Assembly: GCA_016936395.1 (NCBI GenBank)
Contig: JAFGXY010000043.1
Coordinates: 62,001 to 126,000 of the forward strand
Reading direction: 5' to 3'
DNA length: 64,000 nucleotides
Source of the DNA: Paracoccaceae bacterium
GTDB taxonomy: Bacteria > Pseudomonadota > Alphaproteobacteria > Rhodobacterales > Rhodobacteraceae
The notes under the pieces were generated by a model. The model worked only from the letters and a program-made list of their open reading frames with translations, was not told the DNA's origin and did no database searches. Below are positions 7,996-18,588 of the stretch, piece after piece. The translations under genes were made by a program, and so were the position numbers. Every line of letters begins with the position of its first letter. Position 1 is the first letter of the stretch.

Positions 7996-10077
7996 CTATT
8001 CGGCGGCAATGGTGATCACGGGTTCCATTCCCTGCAACAGATCGTCACTAAGGTGGCATTTGATCTGATGTCCGTCGGCCATCACCTTGACGGGGGGCAA
8101 TTCCCGCTCGCACAAGCCCCCCGGCACTTGCGTCTTCCAGCGGCAGCGGGTCTGGAACGGGCAGCCGGGGGGCGGGTTCATCGCGGAGGGGATGTCGCCC
8201 TCCAGCACGATCCGGCGTTTTTTCACGCGGGTGTCGGCAATCGGCACGGCAGAGAGCAGCGCCTCGGTATAGGGGTGGTAGGGCGGGCTGAACACCTGAT
8301 CGGTGGTGCCCAATTCGACCACATGGCCCAGATACATCACCATCACCCGGTCGCTGAGGTAGCGCACGATCGACAGGTCGTGGCTGATGAACAAGAGCGT
8401 GGTGTGGTTTTCGCGCTGGATATCCATCAAAAGATCGGCGACGGCGGCCTGCACCGATACATCCAGCGCCGACACCGGCTCGTCGGCGACCACGATCTTT
8501 GCCCCGCCGGCGAAGGCGCGCGCGATGCCGACGCGCTGCTTTTGCCCGCCCGACAACTGGCGCGGCATCCGGTCGGCAAAGGCGCGCGGCAGTTTGACCA
8601 TGTCGAGCAGGGTCAGCATCCGCTCGACCCGGTCGGCGTCGGACGTGCCCTGGCGGAAGATTTCCAGCGCCCGGATGATCTGGCGGCCCACGGTCATCGA
8701 CGGGTTCAGCGTGTCAAACGGGTTCTGAAACACCATTTGCAACTTTGACACCATGTCGGGGTTGCGCGCCTGAATAGGGGTGTCTTGCACGTTTTCATCA
8801 AACAGCATGATCTGGCCATCGGTCGCGGTTTCCAGACCCATCAGCACCTTGGCAAGGGTGGATTTGCCGCAACCGGATTCGCCGACGATGGCAAGGGTTT
8901 CATTCTCACGCGCCTCGAAGGACAGCGATTCATTGGCTTTGACCACCTGTTCCGCGCCACCACCAAAGGCGCCTGACGACACCGCATAGTATTTCCGAAG
9001 ATCCTCGAGCTTCAGCACCAGCCGCCCCGGTGCCAGCTTTTCGGTCACCCGCCCGACTTTGGGCGGGGCGGCCCAGTCGATCTCGCCCCAGCGCAGGCAG
9101 CGGGTTTCGTGGCGCAGCTGATCGGGCAGCAGAGCCATCGGCACGGCGGCGGCATCACAGCGCCCCTTTAGGAAATAATCACAGCGCGGGCCGAAGTTGC
9201 AGCCCTTTGGCCGTTCATGCGGCAGCGGGAAATTGCCGGGAATCGCGATCAGTGGCCGGTCGTTCTTGTTGGCGCCGGGCAGCGGGATCGACCGGAACAG
9301 CGCCTGCGTATAGGGGTGGCGCATGCGGTCAAACACCTGCGCCACATTGCCGGTTTCCACCGCCTCGCCGGAATACATCACGCACAATCGGTCGCAGACA
9401 TCAAGGATCAGGCCAAGGTTGTGGCTGATGAACAGCATCGAGGTGCCGTATTTGGCCCCCAGATCCTTGACCAGATCGACGATTCCCGCCTCGACCGTCA
9501 CATCCAGTGCGGTTGTCGGCTCATCCAGGATCAACAGGGCCGGGCGCGCCATCAGCGCCATGGCGATGACGATGCGCTGCTGCTGGCCGCCCGACAACTG
9601 ATGCGGATAGGCGCGCAGGATGCGGTCGGGGTCGGGCAGGCGGACATCGGAAATGATCTGCCGGGCCAGCGCCATGGCGTCGGCGTGGCCCATGTTGCGG
9701 TGGATCATCGGCACCTCGGCCAGTTGCTCGCCCACCCGCATGGCGGGGTTCAGGCTGGCCATCGGTTCTTGGTAGATCATCGCAATTTCCGAGCCGCGGA
9801 TGTGGCGCAGATCGCGGTCGCTCATATGGGTCAGGTCGCGGCCCTTGAACCGGATCGAGCCACCGGTGATGCGGCCGTTGCGACCCAGATCGCGCATCAC
9901 GGCCAGGGCCACGGTGGATTTGCCACAGCCGGATTCGCCCACCAGCCCCATCGACTCCCCGGCCATCACGGTGCAGGAAAAATCCATCACTGCGGGGATT
10001 TCGCGCAGGCGGGTGAAAAAGCTGATCGAGAGGTTCTCGATTTCAAGGATCGGTTGTGAGGGGTCCCATTCGGTCAT
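7996..10077 (-). CDS. Oligopeptide-type ABC transporter, fused double ATP-binding protein (DppD-DppF type)
   Basis: Energy-coupling component of a family 5 (dipeptide/oligopeptide/nickel) uptake system; both ATPase halves, usually two proteins, are joined in one 693-residue chain. Half one has Walker A GESGCGKST (47-55), LSGGQQQR (about 160) and LLILDEPTTALD. Half two repeats GESGCGKST (about 399), LSGGQKQR (about 510) and a Walker B. After each half lies the Cys-containing oligo_HPY extension (GCNFGPRC, GCPFQTRC). The start has AAAGGAACC upstream. Last gene of a minus-strand operon SBP-permease-permease-ATPase. The substrate cannot be told from sequence. Confidence 0.93.
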   Translation of the reverse strand: MTEWDPSQPILEIENLSISFFTRLREIPAVMDFSCTVMAGESMGLVGESGCGKSTVALAVMRDLGRNGRITGGSIRFKGRDLTHMSDRDLRHIRGSEIAMIYQEPMASLNPAMRVGEQLAEVPMIHRNMGHADAMALARQIISDVRLPDPDRILRAYPHQLSGGQQQRIVIAMALMARPALLILDEPTTALDVTVEAGIVDLVKDLGAKYGTSMLFISHNLGLILDVCDRLCVMYSGEAVETGNVAQVFDRMRHPYTQALFRSIPLPGANKNDRPLIAIPGNFPLPHERPKGCNFGPRCDYFLKGRCDAAAVPMALLPDQLRHETRCLRWGEIDWAAPPKVGRVTEKLAPGRLVLKLEDLRKYYAVSSGAFGGGAEQVVKANESLSFEARENETLAIVGESGCGKSTLAKVLMGLETATDGQIMLFDENVQDTPIQARNPDMVSKLQMVFQNPFDTLNPSMTVGRQIIRALEIFRQGTSDADRVERMLTLLDMVKLPRAFADRMPRQLSGGQKQRVGIARAFAGGAKIVVADEPVSALDVSVQAAVADLLMDIQRENHTTLLFISHDLSIVRYLSDRVMVMYLGHVVELGTTDQVFSPPYHPYTEALLSAVPIADTRVKKRRIVLEGDIPSAMNPPPGCPFQTRCRWKTQVPGGLCERELPPVKVMADGHQIKCHLSDDLLQGMEPVITIAAE

Positions 10078-10106
10078 GTTTGGTTCCTTTGGGAGGCTTT
10101 GGGACC

Positions 10107-10151
10107 GGGGGGCAGCCCCCGCACCCCCGGGATACTTGTGGAAACAGAAAG
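10107..10151 (+). repeat. Interspersed element, family B (copy a, full form)
   Basis: A tight GGGGGCAGCCCCC hairpin is followed by GCACCCCCGGGATACTTG and the purine-rich tail GGAAACAGAAAG. Same architecture as copies b (47638) and e (16225, minus strand). It fills the 74-base gap between the permease stop and the ATPase start, in the orientation opposite to the operon. Confidence 0.6.
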
Positions 10152-11306
10152 TCAGTCGCGCATCGATTCTTCGCGCAACCCGTCGGCCAGCAGGTTGAGG
10201 CCGAGAACAAGGCTCATCAGGGCGAGGGCAGGGACGACGGCGGGGTGGGGGTAGATCGCCAGCAGGCGGCGGCCATCGTCGATGGTGCTGCCCCAGTCGG
10301 CGGATTCAGGGCTGACGCCAAGGCCGAAGAAGCCAAGCGTGCCCAGAAGGATGGTGGTATAGCCGATGCGCAGGCAGAAATCGACGATCAGCGGGCCGCG
10401 CGCGTTGGGAAGGATTTCCCACAGCATGATATACCACGGGCCTTCGCCGCGGGTCTGGCCGGCGGCGACGTAGTCGCGGGACTTCAGGTCAAGCACGATG
10501 CCGCGCACGATGCGGAACACGGTGGGGGCGTTGACGAAGACCACCGAGACAAAGACGTTGAGCATGTTGGGGTCCATCGACCACAGCCCGGTCGGGTCCC
10601 TGTTGAAGGCAAGGCCCGAATAGGCCCAGAGGCCAAGCGCAAGGGATGCGCCGACATAGAGGTTGCGACGGGCGGGGTTGGTGAAATAGCGGCTGTTGAG
10701 CAGCACCGCGACAAAGATCACCGGGAACAGGAACAGCACGGCGGCAAGGATGGTGGGGATGCCTGTGACCCGGATCTCGGGCGTGACCAGCAGGTAGAAC
10801 AACAGGATCACCGGGAAGGCGAGCACGAGATTGGCAATGAAGCTGAGGCCGGTATCGATCTTGCCACCGAAATATCCCGCTGGCAGGCCAAGGGTGATGC
10901 CCACCATGAACGCGATCACCGTGGCAGCGGGGGCAATGATCAGCACGCGGCGTGCCCCCATCACCATGCGCGAGAACACGTCGCGGGCCAGGTTGTCACC
11001 GCCCAAGAGATACCATGTTCCTTCGGCGCCTTTGACCGGGGTGCCGGGCAGGGCATTCTTCATGCCCGAAAGCTGGGCCAGCGGATCATGGGTCGCGATC
11101 AGGTCGGCAAAGAGCGCGGTGAACACCCAGAACATCACGATGGCAAAGCCGATCATGCCGACGGAGGAGGCAAACAGCTTGCCATAGAGCCCAAGCCGGC
11201 GGCGATAGTGCCATGACAGCGCGAAGGTCAGGCCAAGCGCGATCCAGACCGGCAGGAACTGCACGGCCATCTTGGCAAGGATCAGGGGCCAGGTAAGCGG
11301 GTCCAT
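10152..11306 (-). CDS. Oligopeptide-type ABC transporter permease (DppC/OppC type)
   Basis: Inner-membrane permease of 384 residues with about six membrane helices in the core and an extended hydrophobic N-terminal half, longer than typical DppC (about 300). The binding-protein-dependent transport signature lies near RDYVAAGQTRGEGPW. The DppC-type N-terminal region with DLIATHDPLAQ is visible. ATG 11306 has AAAGG upstream, ten bases beyond the preceding permease stop. It should pair with the DppB-type permease to form the channel. Confidence 0.9.
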   Translation of the reverse strand: MDPLTWPLILAKMAVQFLPVWIALGLTFALSWHYRRRLGLYGKLFASSVGMIGFAIVMFWVFTALFADLIATHDPLAQLSGMKNALPGTPVKGAEGTWYLLGGDNLARDVFSRMVMGARRVLIIAPAATVIAFMVGITLGLPAGYFGGKIDTGLSFIANLVLAFPVILLFYLLVTPEIRVTGIPTILAAVLFLFPVIFVAVLLNSRYFTNPARRNLYVGASLALGLWAYSGLAFNRDPTGLWSMDPNMLNVFVSVVFVNAPTVFRIVRGIVLDLKSRDYVAAGQTRGEGPWYIMLWEILPNARGPLIVDFCLRIGYTTILLGTLGFFGLGVSPESADWGSTIDDGRRLLAIYPHPAVVPALALMSLVLGLNLLADGLREESMRD

Positions 11307-11316
11307 TGCGTGCCTT

Positions 11317-12402
11317 TCAGCTGAGCCGGATGCGCGGGTTCAGGAAGACATAGCCGATGTCCGAGATCAGCTGTGTCACCAGCACCACCAGCACCGCCAC
11401 CACCGAACAGGCCAGCAGCATTTGAATGTCATTGTTGCTGGCGGCCTGCACCAACGTCCAGCCAAAGCCCTTGTAGTTGAACAGGGTCTCGACAATCACC
11501 ACGCCGTTCAGGAGCCAGGGAAATTGCAGCATGATCACGGTGAAAGGCGCGATCAGCGCGTTGCGCAGCGCGTGTTTCACGATGATCTGGCCGAAGGACA
11601 CGCCCTTGAGCCGCGCGGTGCGGATGTATTGCTGGGTCATCACCTCGGTCATCGACGCCCGTGTCATCCGGGCAATGTAGCCGATGCCATAGAGCGCGAT
11701 GGTGATCACCGGCAGGCCAAAGTTCCAAAAGGTGATCTTGTCCATCGCACTGGTGGCGGTGCCCTGAAACAGGGTGCGGCCTGAAATCCAGCCCCATTCG
11801 GCCAGGATCGGCGATATCCCGGCGGTGGCCGAGCCGAACAGCACGATCAGGATCACGCCCGAGACATATTCCGGGGTGGCGGTGGTGGCGATGGCAAAGG
11901 TCGACAGCACCCGGTCGGTGGTTGTGCCTTCGCGCATCCCCGACAGCACGCCGATCAGCAGGGCGGTGGGCACCATCACCAGCATCACCCACAGCATCAG
12001 CCAGCCGGTATGGCCGAGCGAGCGCGCGAGGATTTCCGACACCGGGCGCTTGAACACCGTGGATTGGCCCCATTCCCCTTGCAGCACGCCACAGCGCGCA
12101 GGTGCCGCCTCGGTGGTGCGGTCGGGTGCGATGCAGCGCCCGGTCACGCGGCCCGACGCGTCGGTATGGGTCCAGCCCGGCACCACACCCAGCCATTCGC
12201 CATAGCGCGCCAGCAGCGGGCGGGTGAAGCCGTGGCTGTCAAGCCAGCTTGCGACCTGATCATCCGACATGCGGACCGAGGCTTCGGATTTGGCAAGCTT
12301 TTCAAGGTTCGGCGTCAGGTTCGTCATGAAGAACACGATGAACGTCAGCGCCAGTGCCGTCAGCAACATGACGCCGGAACGCCGGAGGATGAAGAAAAGC
12401 AT
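11317..12402 (-). CDS. Oligopeptide-type ABC transporter permease (DppB/OppB type)
   Basis: Inner-membrane permease with the DppB N-terminal helix (LFFILRRSGVMLLTALALTF) and about six spans. The transport signature lies near YIRTARLKGVSFGQIIVKHALRNAL. I start it at ATG 12402, with GGAGA in the leader, rather than at the track start 19 codons upstream. The result is 361 residues, the usual length. An enlarged periplasmic loop (about 70-140) carries two Cys. Second gene of the uptake operon. Confidence 0.92.
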   Translation of the reverse strand: MLFFILRRSGVMLLTALALTFIVFFMTNLTPNLEKLAKSEASVRMSDDQVASWLDSHGFTRPLLARYGEWLGVVPGWTHTDASGRVTGRCIAPDRTTEAAPARCGVLQGEWGQSTVFKRPVSEILARSLGHTGWLMLWVMLVMVPTALLIGVLSGMREGTTTDRVLSTFAIATTATPEYVSGVILIVLFGSATAGISPILAEWGWISGRTLFQGTATSAMDKITFWNFGLPVITIALYGIGYIARMTRASMTEVMTQQYIRTARLKGVSFGQIIVKHALRNALIAPFTVIMLQFPWLLNGVVIVETLFNYKGFGWTLVQAASNNDIQMLLACSVVAVLVVLVTQLISDIGYVFLNPRIRLS

Positions 12403-12491
12403 CGTTCTCCTTTCCCATCGGGGCAAGGGAGCAATCTGGCCGAAAGAGTCGACGCGCACCCGATGTCGGGCACGCGCCGCGGACCGGTGGA

Positions 12492-14189
12492 TCAGGCGTC
12501 AATCGACCACTTGTAGTGGTGGTGTTCAAAGGTTGCATGCATGTCGCAGCCTTTCACACGGGGGTCGAAATGGCGGAACAGCGAGCGCCAGTAGGGTTGG
12601 ATCATCACGCCTTGCTCTTGCAAGATCTCTTGAATGCGCGCCATCACCACCCGACGGGCGTCGGCATCGGCAATCGCCATCGCCTTGGCCAGCTCGGCAT
12701 CAAACTCGGAATTCGAGAACGCCGTCTCGTTCCAGGCCTCGCCGGTGCGATAGGCAAGGGCCAGAATCTGCACGCCCAAGGGCCGCATGTTCCATTCGGT
12801 GGCCGAGAACGGAAACTTGGTCCAGTCGTTCCAGAACGTCGATCCCGGCAGAACCGTGCGCTTGATATTGATCCCGGCGTCGCGGATCTGGGCGGCAACC
12901 GCGTCACAGGTGGCGGCTTGCCAGGCGTCATCCAGCGAGATCAGCTCGAATTCGAAATCGGCGCGGCCGGCGTCGGCGATCATCTGCCTGGCGGCAGCGG
13001 GATCGACAACCAAGGGCGGCAGTTTGGCATATTCCGGGTGGATCGGGCAGACATGGTGGTTTTCGGCGACGGTGCCCAAGTCGGAATAGCCCAGTTCCAG
13101 CACGACCTTGTTGTCGACCGCCATGGCCAGCGCCTTGCGGACATTCACATCCTGATACTCTTCGGCCAGCTGGTTGAAGCGAACCACCAGCGTCGCAGAG
13201 GTGACGGCTTCGGCTTTGCCCCAGCCCAGACCATCGAGCACGGTGATGAATTCGCCCACAGACTGATAGGTGGCGTCAATCTCGCCCGAACCGGCGGCGG
13301 CCACTTCGGCGGCGGGGTCAGAGCCAAGGTCGATGTATTCGATGCGGTCAAGGTAGGGGCCGCCATAGACGGCCGTGCCCCACCAGGCATGATTGGCATT
13401 GCGCACCAGCACCTGACGCACGCCGACCTCATTCACCTCGGGCAGGAACGGGCCGGTGCCGGGGGTCTGGGTCGGATCGCCATTGTCATACGATGTGTGC
13501 ACCACCGCGGCCGGATAATCGGCAAGACCGGCGATGATGGTGATGTCGGGCGCGTTGAGCTTGAGCACCAGTGTCAGCGGATCAACCACCATCACGGCAC
13601 CTTCGCGCGGTTGCAGCACCTTGACCTCGATGGTCTTGGTCGGATCGGCGGGGTCGGGCCGCGTCTCGGTGATTTCATCGCACAGGGTTGCGACCCGGCC
13701 CGCCATCGAGTTGCCTTCGACCCGGCCATCGCACCAGCGGGCAAAGTTGTGGGCCACGTCAGCGGCGGTGAAATCGTCGCCGTTGTTCCACTTGACGCCG
13801 GGGCGAACCTTCAATGTGTATTCGGTGGCATTGTCATTGGCGGTCCAGCTTTCCAGCAGCATGCCGCGGATCGAGCCGTCGTTGTTGTATTCGACCAGAT
13901 ATTCCAGCCAACCGCGGGTGAAGTTGGAAATCTGGCTCCAGTCCGATGTGCGCGGGTCTTTCAGGCCCTTGGTTTCCATCGACATGCGCAATGTGCCGCC
14001 CATGCTGGGGGTTTGCGCTGCCGCAGGGGCGGCAAGACCCAGCAGGCCATAGGCGCTGGGGACGGCGACACCAAGCGCCGTGGCGCGGGTCAGAAATTCG
14101 CGACGGCTGAGGCTGCCTGCACGCACTTCATCGGCATAGGCTTGCGCTGCCCGATGCACTGGGTAAGCCGTCATCATCCTGTCTGTCAT
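12492..14189 (-). CDS. TAT-targeted family 5 substrate-binding protein of an ABC uptake system
   Basis: Periplasmic peptide/nickel-type binding protein (SBP_bac_5) that delivers solute to the permeases encoded just downstream. The 565 residues begin with a long leader carrying [15 protein letters not shown], a clear twin-arginine signal, and an Ala-rich cleavage region ending AAAQ. So it is probably folded in the cytosol before export. The body has the family motifs [19 protein letters not shown] and, near the end, [15 protein letters not shown]. The start at ATG 14189 has GGGAG six bases upstream. First structural gene of the operon; a possible promoter lies at about 14314-14343. Confidence 0.92.
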   Translation of the reverse strand: MTDRMMTAYPVHRAAQAYADEVRAGSLSRREFLTRATALGVAVPSAYGLLGLAAPAAAQTPSMGGTLRMSMETKGLKDPRTSDWSQISNFTRGWLEYLVEYNNDGSIRGMLLESWTANDNATEYTLKVRPGVKWNNGDDFTAADVAHNFARWCDGRVEGNSMAGRVATLCDEITETRPDPADPTKTIEVKVLQPREGAVMVVDPLTLVLKLNAPDITIIAGLADYPAAVVHTSYDNGDPTQTPGTGPFLPEVNEVGVRQVLVRNANHAWWGTAVYGGPYLDRIEYIDLGSDPAAEVAAAGSGEIDATYQSVGEFITVLDGLGWGKAEAVTSATLVVRFNQLAEEYQDVNVRKALAMAVDNKVVLELGYSDLGTVAENHHVCPIHPEYAKLPPLVVDPAAARQMIADAGRADFEFELISLDDAWQAATCDAVAAQIRDAGINIKRTVLPGSTFWNDWTKFPFSATEWNMRPLGVQILALAYRTGEAWNETAFSNSEFDAELAKAMAIADADARRVVMARIQEILQEQGVMIQPYWRSLFRHFDPRVKGCDMHATFEHHHYKWSIDA

Positions 14190-14313
14190 TGTCATCTCCC
14201 TGCGTGGCATTGCCATCTTGTTGTGTATTTTCGGGCGTTTACCCGGTCGCGCACCGTCGATCGCGGCCCCGCAAGCCCGCATCCAAACGCACACATCTGC
14301 GCGCCGATGGCCC

Positions 14314-14343
14314 TATAGCGCAACATTTTGCCCGGAAGGTCAA
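14314..14343 (-). promoter_or_regulatory. Candidate sigma-70 type promoter of the ABC uptake operon
   Basis: On the minus strand TTGACC, 18 bases, then GCTATA, positioned about 125 bases before the binding-protein start. The -35 matches five of six consensus bases. The 230-base gap to the AraC-type gene contains nothing else recognisable. Prediction by eye only. Confidence 0.35.
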
Positions 14344-14421
14344 CCTCCAGCGGCGACTTAAATTTGAAGGTTTTGCAACGGCGATCTGTATGAAACCGAC
14401 ATTTCGGGGCGAAAAACCGAC

Positions 14422-15219
14422 CTAAACCTCACGCCGAAAGGCGGTGGGCGACCGGCCTGTCAGATGCTGGAACGACCGGGTGAAATAGGCGGGCGAGGTG
14501 AACCCAAGCGCTTCGCCGACCTTGGCCACCGGCAGGTCGGTTTCGCTCAGCAGGCGGCGGGCCTCAAAGATCCGGCGGTCTTGCAGCACCTCGATTGCGG
14601 TCTTGCCACAGGCGATGCGGCAACACCGGGTCAGATGGGTGGGGGTGACGCCAAGGGCCGTGGCAAACTCTCCGACCCCGGTGCCGTTGCGAAACTCACG
14701 CTCCAGCAACGCGGTATAGCGCGCCACCAGCCGACGCGCGGCATCGGGCTTGGGGGCCTCGACGGCGGCCTTGATCGCCTGACGTTCCAGCCAGACACTC
14801 AAAAGCCCAAGATAGTGCCCGGTCGCACGGTCATGCGCCGGAATGTCGCTGTCCATCTCGCGCTGCATGCTGTCGAGCAGCACGTTCACCTCTTGCTGGG
14901 CATGCACTTCGCGGATGCGCAGATGCTGGGGTGTTTCCGGCAAGGTCACGTTGCTGTCGCGCCCGAAGAACACCGCCGTGCCATAGACCTGCGGCCCGAC
15001 TTCAAAGCCGTGCATCACGCCGGGTGGAATGAACACCGCGTTGTGGGCGGTATAGCCGCGTGTCACCCCGGCAATGGTGATCCGGCCCTGGCCCTTGGTG
15101 AACCACAAGAGCAGCGGCTCGGAAATCGCGCGCATCGCTTCCACGCGCCAGCGCCCGCCGACCGCAAGGCGGGGAATCGCAACGATGCGCAACTGTGACA
15201 AGGCGGCTTGCGCGGTCAT
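14422..15219 (-). CDS. AraC-family transcriptional regulator with N-terminal cupin
   Basis: DNA-binding regulator of about 265 residues. An N-terminal cupin-like sensing domain (WFTKGQGRITIAG, VFIPPGVMHGFEVG) precedes a C-terminal double helix-turn-helix (VGEFATALGVTPTHLTRCCRI and VAKVGEALGFTSPAYFTRSFQHLTGRSP), the AraC signature. It lies upstream of and on the same strand as the peptide-type ABC operon, so local control of that operon is a reasonable inference. The start is uncertain: ATGs at 15219 and 15225 are both possible and neither has a strong Shine-Dalgarno; the track start overlaps miaA and is unlikely. Confidence 0.85.
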   Translation of the reverse strand: MTAQAALSQLRIVAIPRLAVGGRWRVEAMRAISEPLLLWFTKGQGRITIAGVTRGYTAHNAVFIPPGVMHGFEVGPQVYGTAVFFGRDSNVTLPETPQHLRIREVHAQQEVNVLLDSMQREMDSDIPAHDRATGHYLGLLSVWLERQAIKAAVEAPKPDAARRLVARYTALLEREFRNGTGVGEFATALGVTPTHLTRCCRIACGKTAIEVLQDRRIFEARRLLSETDLPVAKVGEALGFTSPAYFTRSFQHLTGRSPTAFRREV

Positions 15220-15290
15220 GTCCATCCCAAAGTGATACGTCGGCTGCCAGATAAGCCGGTCATACCTCTGAACCCAAGCAGAATTATGAC

Positions 15291-15326
15291 CTTGTCCACA
15301 GGCGATCACAGGGGCCTGTGGATAAG
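15291..15326. promoter_or_regulatory. Inverted repeat carrying two DnaA-box-like sequences
   Basis: Arms CTTGTCCACAGG and CCTGTGGATAAG pair at 11 of 12 positions around a 12-base spacer. Each arm contains a 9-mer like the DnaA box: TTATCCACA exact (minus strand, 15317-15325) and TTGTCCACA with one mismatch (15292-15300). A CATAAT -10-like hexamer for the AraC-type gene sits beside it (15283-15288 on the minus strand). It may be an operator for that gene, a DnaA-binding site, or part of the miaA transcript end. Confidence 0.5.
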
Positions 15327-15350
15327 TCGAGTCCGTCGGCAGGTCTCCGC

Positions 15351-16217
15351 TCAGCCCGGGGCGATCTTTTGCCAATCGCGCATCCGGTTGCGAAACCAGG
15401 TGCGCTGGCGTTTGGCATATTGCCGGCTGGCCAGTTTGGCCGCGTCCACCGCCGCGTCCAGCGGCACTTGCCCGCGCAAGTATGCCACCAGTTCCGGCGC
15501 GCCGATGGCGCGTGCGCTGGGGCGTGTCGGTTGCCAGGTCGGCAGTTCGCCGCGCACTTCATCCAGCGCGCCTTGCGCCATCATCTGATCGAATCGCCGG
15601 TCGATCCGGGCGTTCAGCCAGGCCACCTCGGGGTGCACCACCAGCGCCTCGGCCTGTGCCCGCGGCAGCAGCGGCGGCGGGGTATGGCCTTGCCAGTCAG
15701 CCAGCCCGCGCCCGGTGGCGCGCAACACCTCCCAGGCGCGCTGCACGCGGGCCGGGTTGGCAAGGTCGATCTGCGCCGCGGTGCGCCCGTCCAGCGCAGC
15801 CAGCATAGCCGCCGGGTCGGCACGCAGCAGCGCATCGCCTTCGGCCCGCACCTCGGGCGGGATCGCGGGCACCTCGGCCAGTCCTTCGGTCAGCGCCCTG
15901 AAATACAATCCTGTTCCGCCGACGATGACCACCGGTCGGTCCAGCCATGCCGCCACATCGCGCAGCCAATGCCCCACCGAATAGGGCTGATCCCGCCCGA
16001 CATGACCATACAGCGCATGCGGCAGGGCGGCTTCCTCTGCAACCGATGGCCGCGCTGTCAGCAGCCGCCAGCAGCCATAGACCTGCATCGCATCGGCGTT
16101 GACGATCACCCGGCCATCGCGCGCCGCAAGCTCCATCGCCAGCGCCGATTTGCCACTGGCTGTCGGCCCGGCCAACAGCACTGGGGCTTCGCGGGACACA
16201 GCGGAAAGGTCCTGCAT
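15351..16217 (-). CDS. miaA: tRNA dimethylallyltransferase
   Basis: Adds an isopentenyl group from DMAPP to A37 of tRNAs that read UNN codons. The P-loop [10 protein letters not shown] is near the N-terminus, followed by [19 protein letters not shown], which holds the conserved DxxQxY substrate motif, and [11 protein letters not shown]. The C-terminal part has [13 protein letters not shown]. Starting at ATG 16217 gives 288 residues, a normal length; the 62 extra residues of the track are junk. Its Shine-Dalgarno AAGAGGAAA belongs to a family B interspersed element. Divergent from pyrH. Confidence 0.95.
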   Translation of the reverse strand: MQDLSAVSREAPVLLAGPTASGKSALAMELAARDGRVIVNADAMQVYGCWRLLTARPSVAEEAALPHALYGHVGRDQPYSVGHWLRDVAAWLDRPVVIVGGTGLYFRALTEGLAEVPAIPPEVRAEGDALLRADPAAMLAALDGRTAAQIDLANPARVQRAWEVLRATGRGLADWQGHTPPPLLPRAQAEALVVHPEVAWLNARIDRRFDQMMAQGALDEVRGELPTWQPTRPSARAIGAPELVAYLRGQVPLDAAVDAAKLASRQYAKRQRTWFRNRMRDWQKIAPG

Positions 16218-16224
16218 CGCGTTG

Positions 16225-16276
16225 GTTTCCTCTTGGAAAAAATACCCCACGGGGGTGCGGGGGTGTGAAACCCCCG
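16225..16276 (-). repeat. Interspersed element, family B (copy e, full form) upstream of miaA
   Basis: Read on the minus strand: hairpin CGGGGGTTTCACACCCCCG, then CACCCCCGTGGGGTATTT and a tail CCAAGAGGAAA. The tail is the ribosome binding site of miaA, about ten bases before its ATG. The same order of parts occurs at 10107 and 47638. Confidence 0.65.
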
Positions 16277-16365
16277 CTCCGGGGCCAGTCACAGGTTGAA
16301 CCCGCCGCCGTTTTGCGACATTTTGCGCCGCAGTCCAACCGCAAAACGAAATACGGGGAACGCCG

Positions 16366-17100
16366 ATGTCCGAAACCGCCCAAGACGGCAGCGTGAAATA
16401 CAAGCGGGTGATGCTGAAGATCTCGGGCGAGGCGCTGATGGGCGATCAGGGCTATGGCCTGCACCCCCCCACGGTGGAACGCGTCGCGCGTGAGGTCAAG
16501 GCGGTGCATGATCTGGGCGTCGAGATCTGCATGGTGATCGGCGGCGGCAACATCTTTCGCGGCCTGCAAGGCAGCGCCCAGGGGATGGAGCGCACCACGG
16601 CCGATTACATGGGCATGCTGGCCACCGTGATGAACGCGCTTGCCATGCAGGCAGCGCTGGAGGCGATCGGAGTCTACACCCGCGTGATCAGCGCCATTCC
16701 GATGGATCAGGTCTGCGAGCCTTACATCCGCCGCCGTGCCGTGCGGCACCTTGAGAAAAAGCGCGTCTGCATCTTTGCCGCAGGCACCGGCAACCCGTAT
16801 TTCACCACCGACACCGCCGCCGCCCTGCGCGCCAGTGAAATGGCCTGCGAGGCGATCTTCATGGGCAAGAATGTCGATGGCATCTATGACAGCGATCCCA
16901 AGACCAACCCCGACGCCAGGCGCTATGGCGCCATCAGCTATGACGATGTGCTGCGGCGGAACCTGAAGGTGATGGATGCCTCGGCGATTGCCTTGTGCCG
17001 TGATAACCGGATGCCGCTGGTGGTGTTTGCGCTGAACGAACCCGGCGGCTTTCGCGGCATCATGGCAGGGCAGGGCACCTATACCCTTGTGCATGACTGA
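16366..17100 (+). CDS. pyrH: UMP kinase
   Basis: Cytosolic amino-acid-kinase-fold enzyme that phosphorylates UMP to UDP, needed for RNA, DNA and wall precursors. [10 protein letters not shown] (ATP site), GGGNIFRG and [17 protein letters not shown] are diagnostic. The 244 residues are standard. It heads the growth/envelope block; frr follows after 102 bases. The usual upstream rpsB-tsf pair is absent here; miaA lies there on the other strand. Confidence 0.97.
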   Translation: MSETAQDGSVKYKRVMLKISGEALMGDQGYGLHPPTVERVAREVKAVHDLGVEICMVIGGGNIFRGLQGSAQGMERTTADYMGMLATVMNALAMQAALEAIGVYTRVISAIPMDQVCEPYIRRRAVRHLEKKRVCIFAAGTGNPYFTTDTAAALRASEMACEAIFMGKNVDGIYDSDPKTNPDARRYGAISYDDVLRRNLKVMDASAIALCRDNRMPLVVFALNEPGGFRGIMAGQGTYTLVHD

Positions 17101-17202
17101 TGGTTTGCCGCAATGCGCGGGGCTATACCGCTGGCCTTGCATCGCATATAGACGCTGCCAAGGTCTCGATGCCACGCATGGGGAAGACGAAGGAAGAAGA
17201 CG

Positions 17203-17766
17203 ATGGCTGATGATTTTGAACTGGATACCGCTGATCTGGAGCGCCGGATGGATGGTGCGATCAACGCGCTGCGCACCGAATTTGCCAGCCTGCGCACCGG
17301 GCGCGCCTCGGGGTCGATGCTGGAGCCCATTCAGGTCGATGCTTACGGCCAGATGACGCCGATCAACCAGCTTGGCACCGTCAACGTGCCCGAGCCCCGG
17401 ATGGTGACGATCAACGTCTGGGACAAGGGCATGGTGAACAAGGTCGAAAAGGCCATTCGCGAATCCGGCCTTGGCATCAATCCGCAGACCAACGGCACCA
17501 TCATCATGTTGCCGATCCCGGAACTGAACGAACAGCGCCGCAAGGAACTGACCAAGGTCGCGGCACAATATGCCGAACATGCCCGCGTCGCGGTGCGCAA
17601 CCTGCGCCGCGACGGGATGGACCAGATCAAGAAGGCGCAAAAGGACGGGTTGTCCGAGGATGACGTGAAGTTCTGGGAAGCCGAGGTGCAAGACATGACC
17701 GACAAGTATATCAAGCTGGTCGATCACACGCTTGACTCCAAGCAGGCCGAGATCATGCAGGTTTGA
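17203..17766 (+). CDS. frr: Ribosome recycling factor
   Basis: Splits post-termination ribosomes together with EF-G. The 187 residues match RRF length; signature regions are [29 protein letters not shown] and the C-terminal [27 protein letters not shown] precedes the ATG. Located in the conserved order pyrH-frr-uppS. Confidence 0.97.
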   Translation: MADDFELDTADLERRMDGAINALRTEFASLRTGRASGSMLEPIQVDAYGQMTPINQLGTVNVPEPRMVTINVWDKGMVNKVEKAIRESGLGINPQTNGTIIMLPIPELNEQRRKELTKVAAQYAEHARVAVRNLRRDGMDQIKKAQKDGLSEDDVKFWEAEVQDMTDKYIKLVDHTLDSKQAEIMQV

Positions 17767-17847
17767 CACCGGCAGTCGATGCAATCCTGGTTTGAACGCT
17801 GACGATATCGGGCCAAGGCCCGAGCACGAACGAGAAGGGGTAGGGGC

Positions 17848-18584
<737 letters not shown>

Positions 18585-18588
<4 letters not shown>

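Noticed and set aside
15291-15326. Chromosomal origin of replication
   Set aside because: Only two DnaA-like boxes, no AT-rich unwinding region or origin-type gene neighbours such as dnaA, hemE or parAB.
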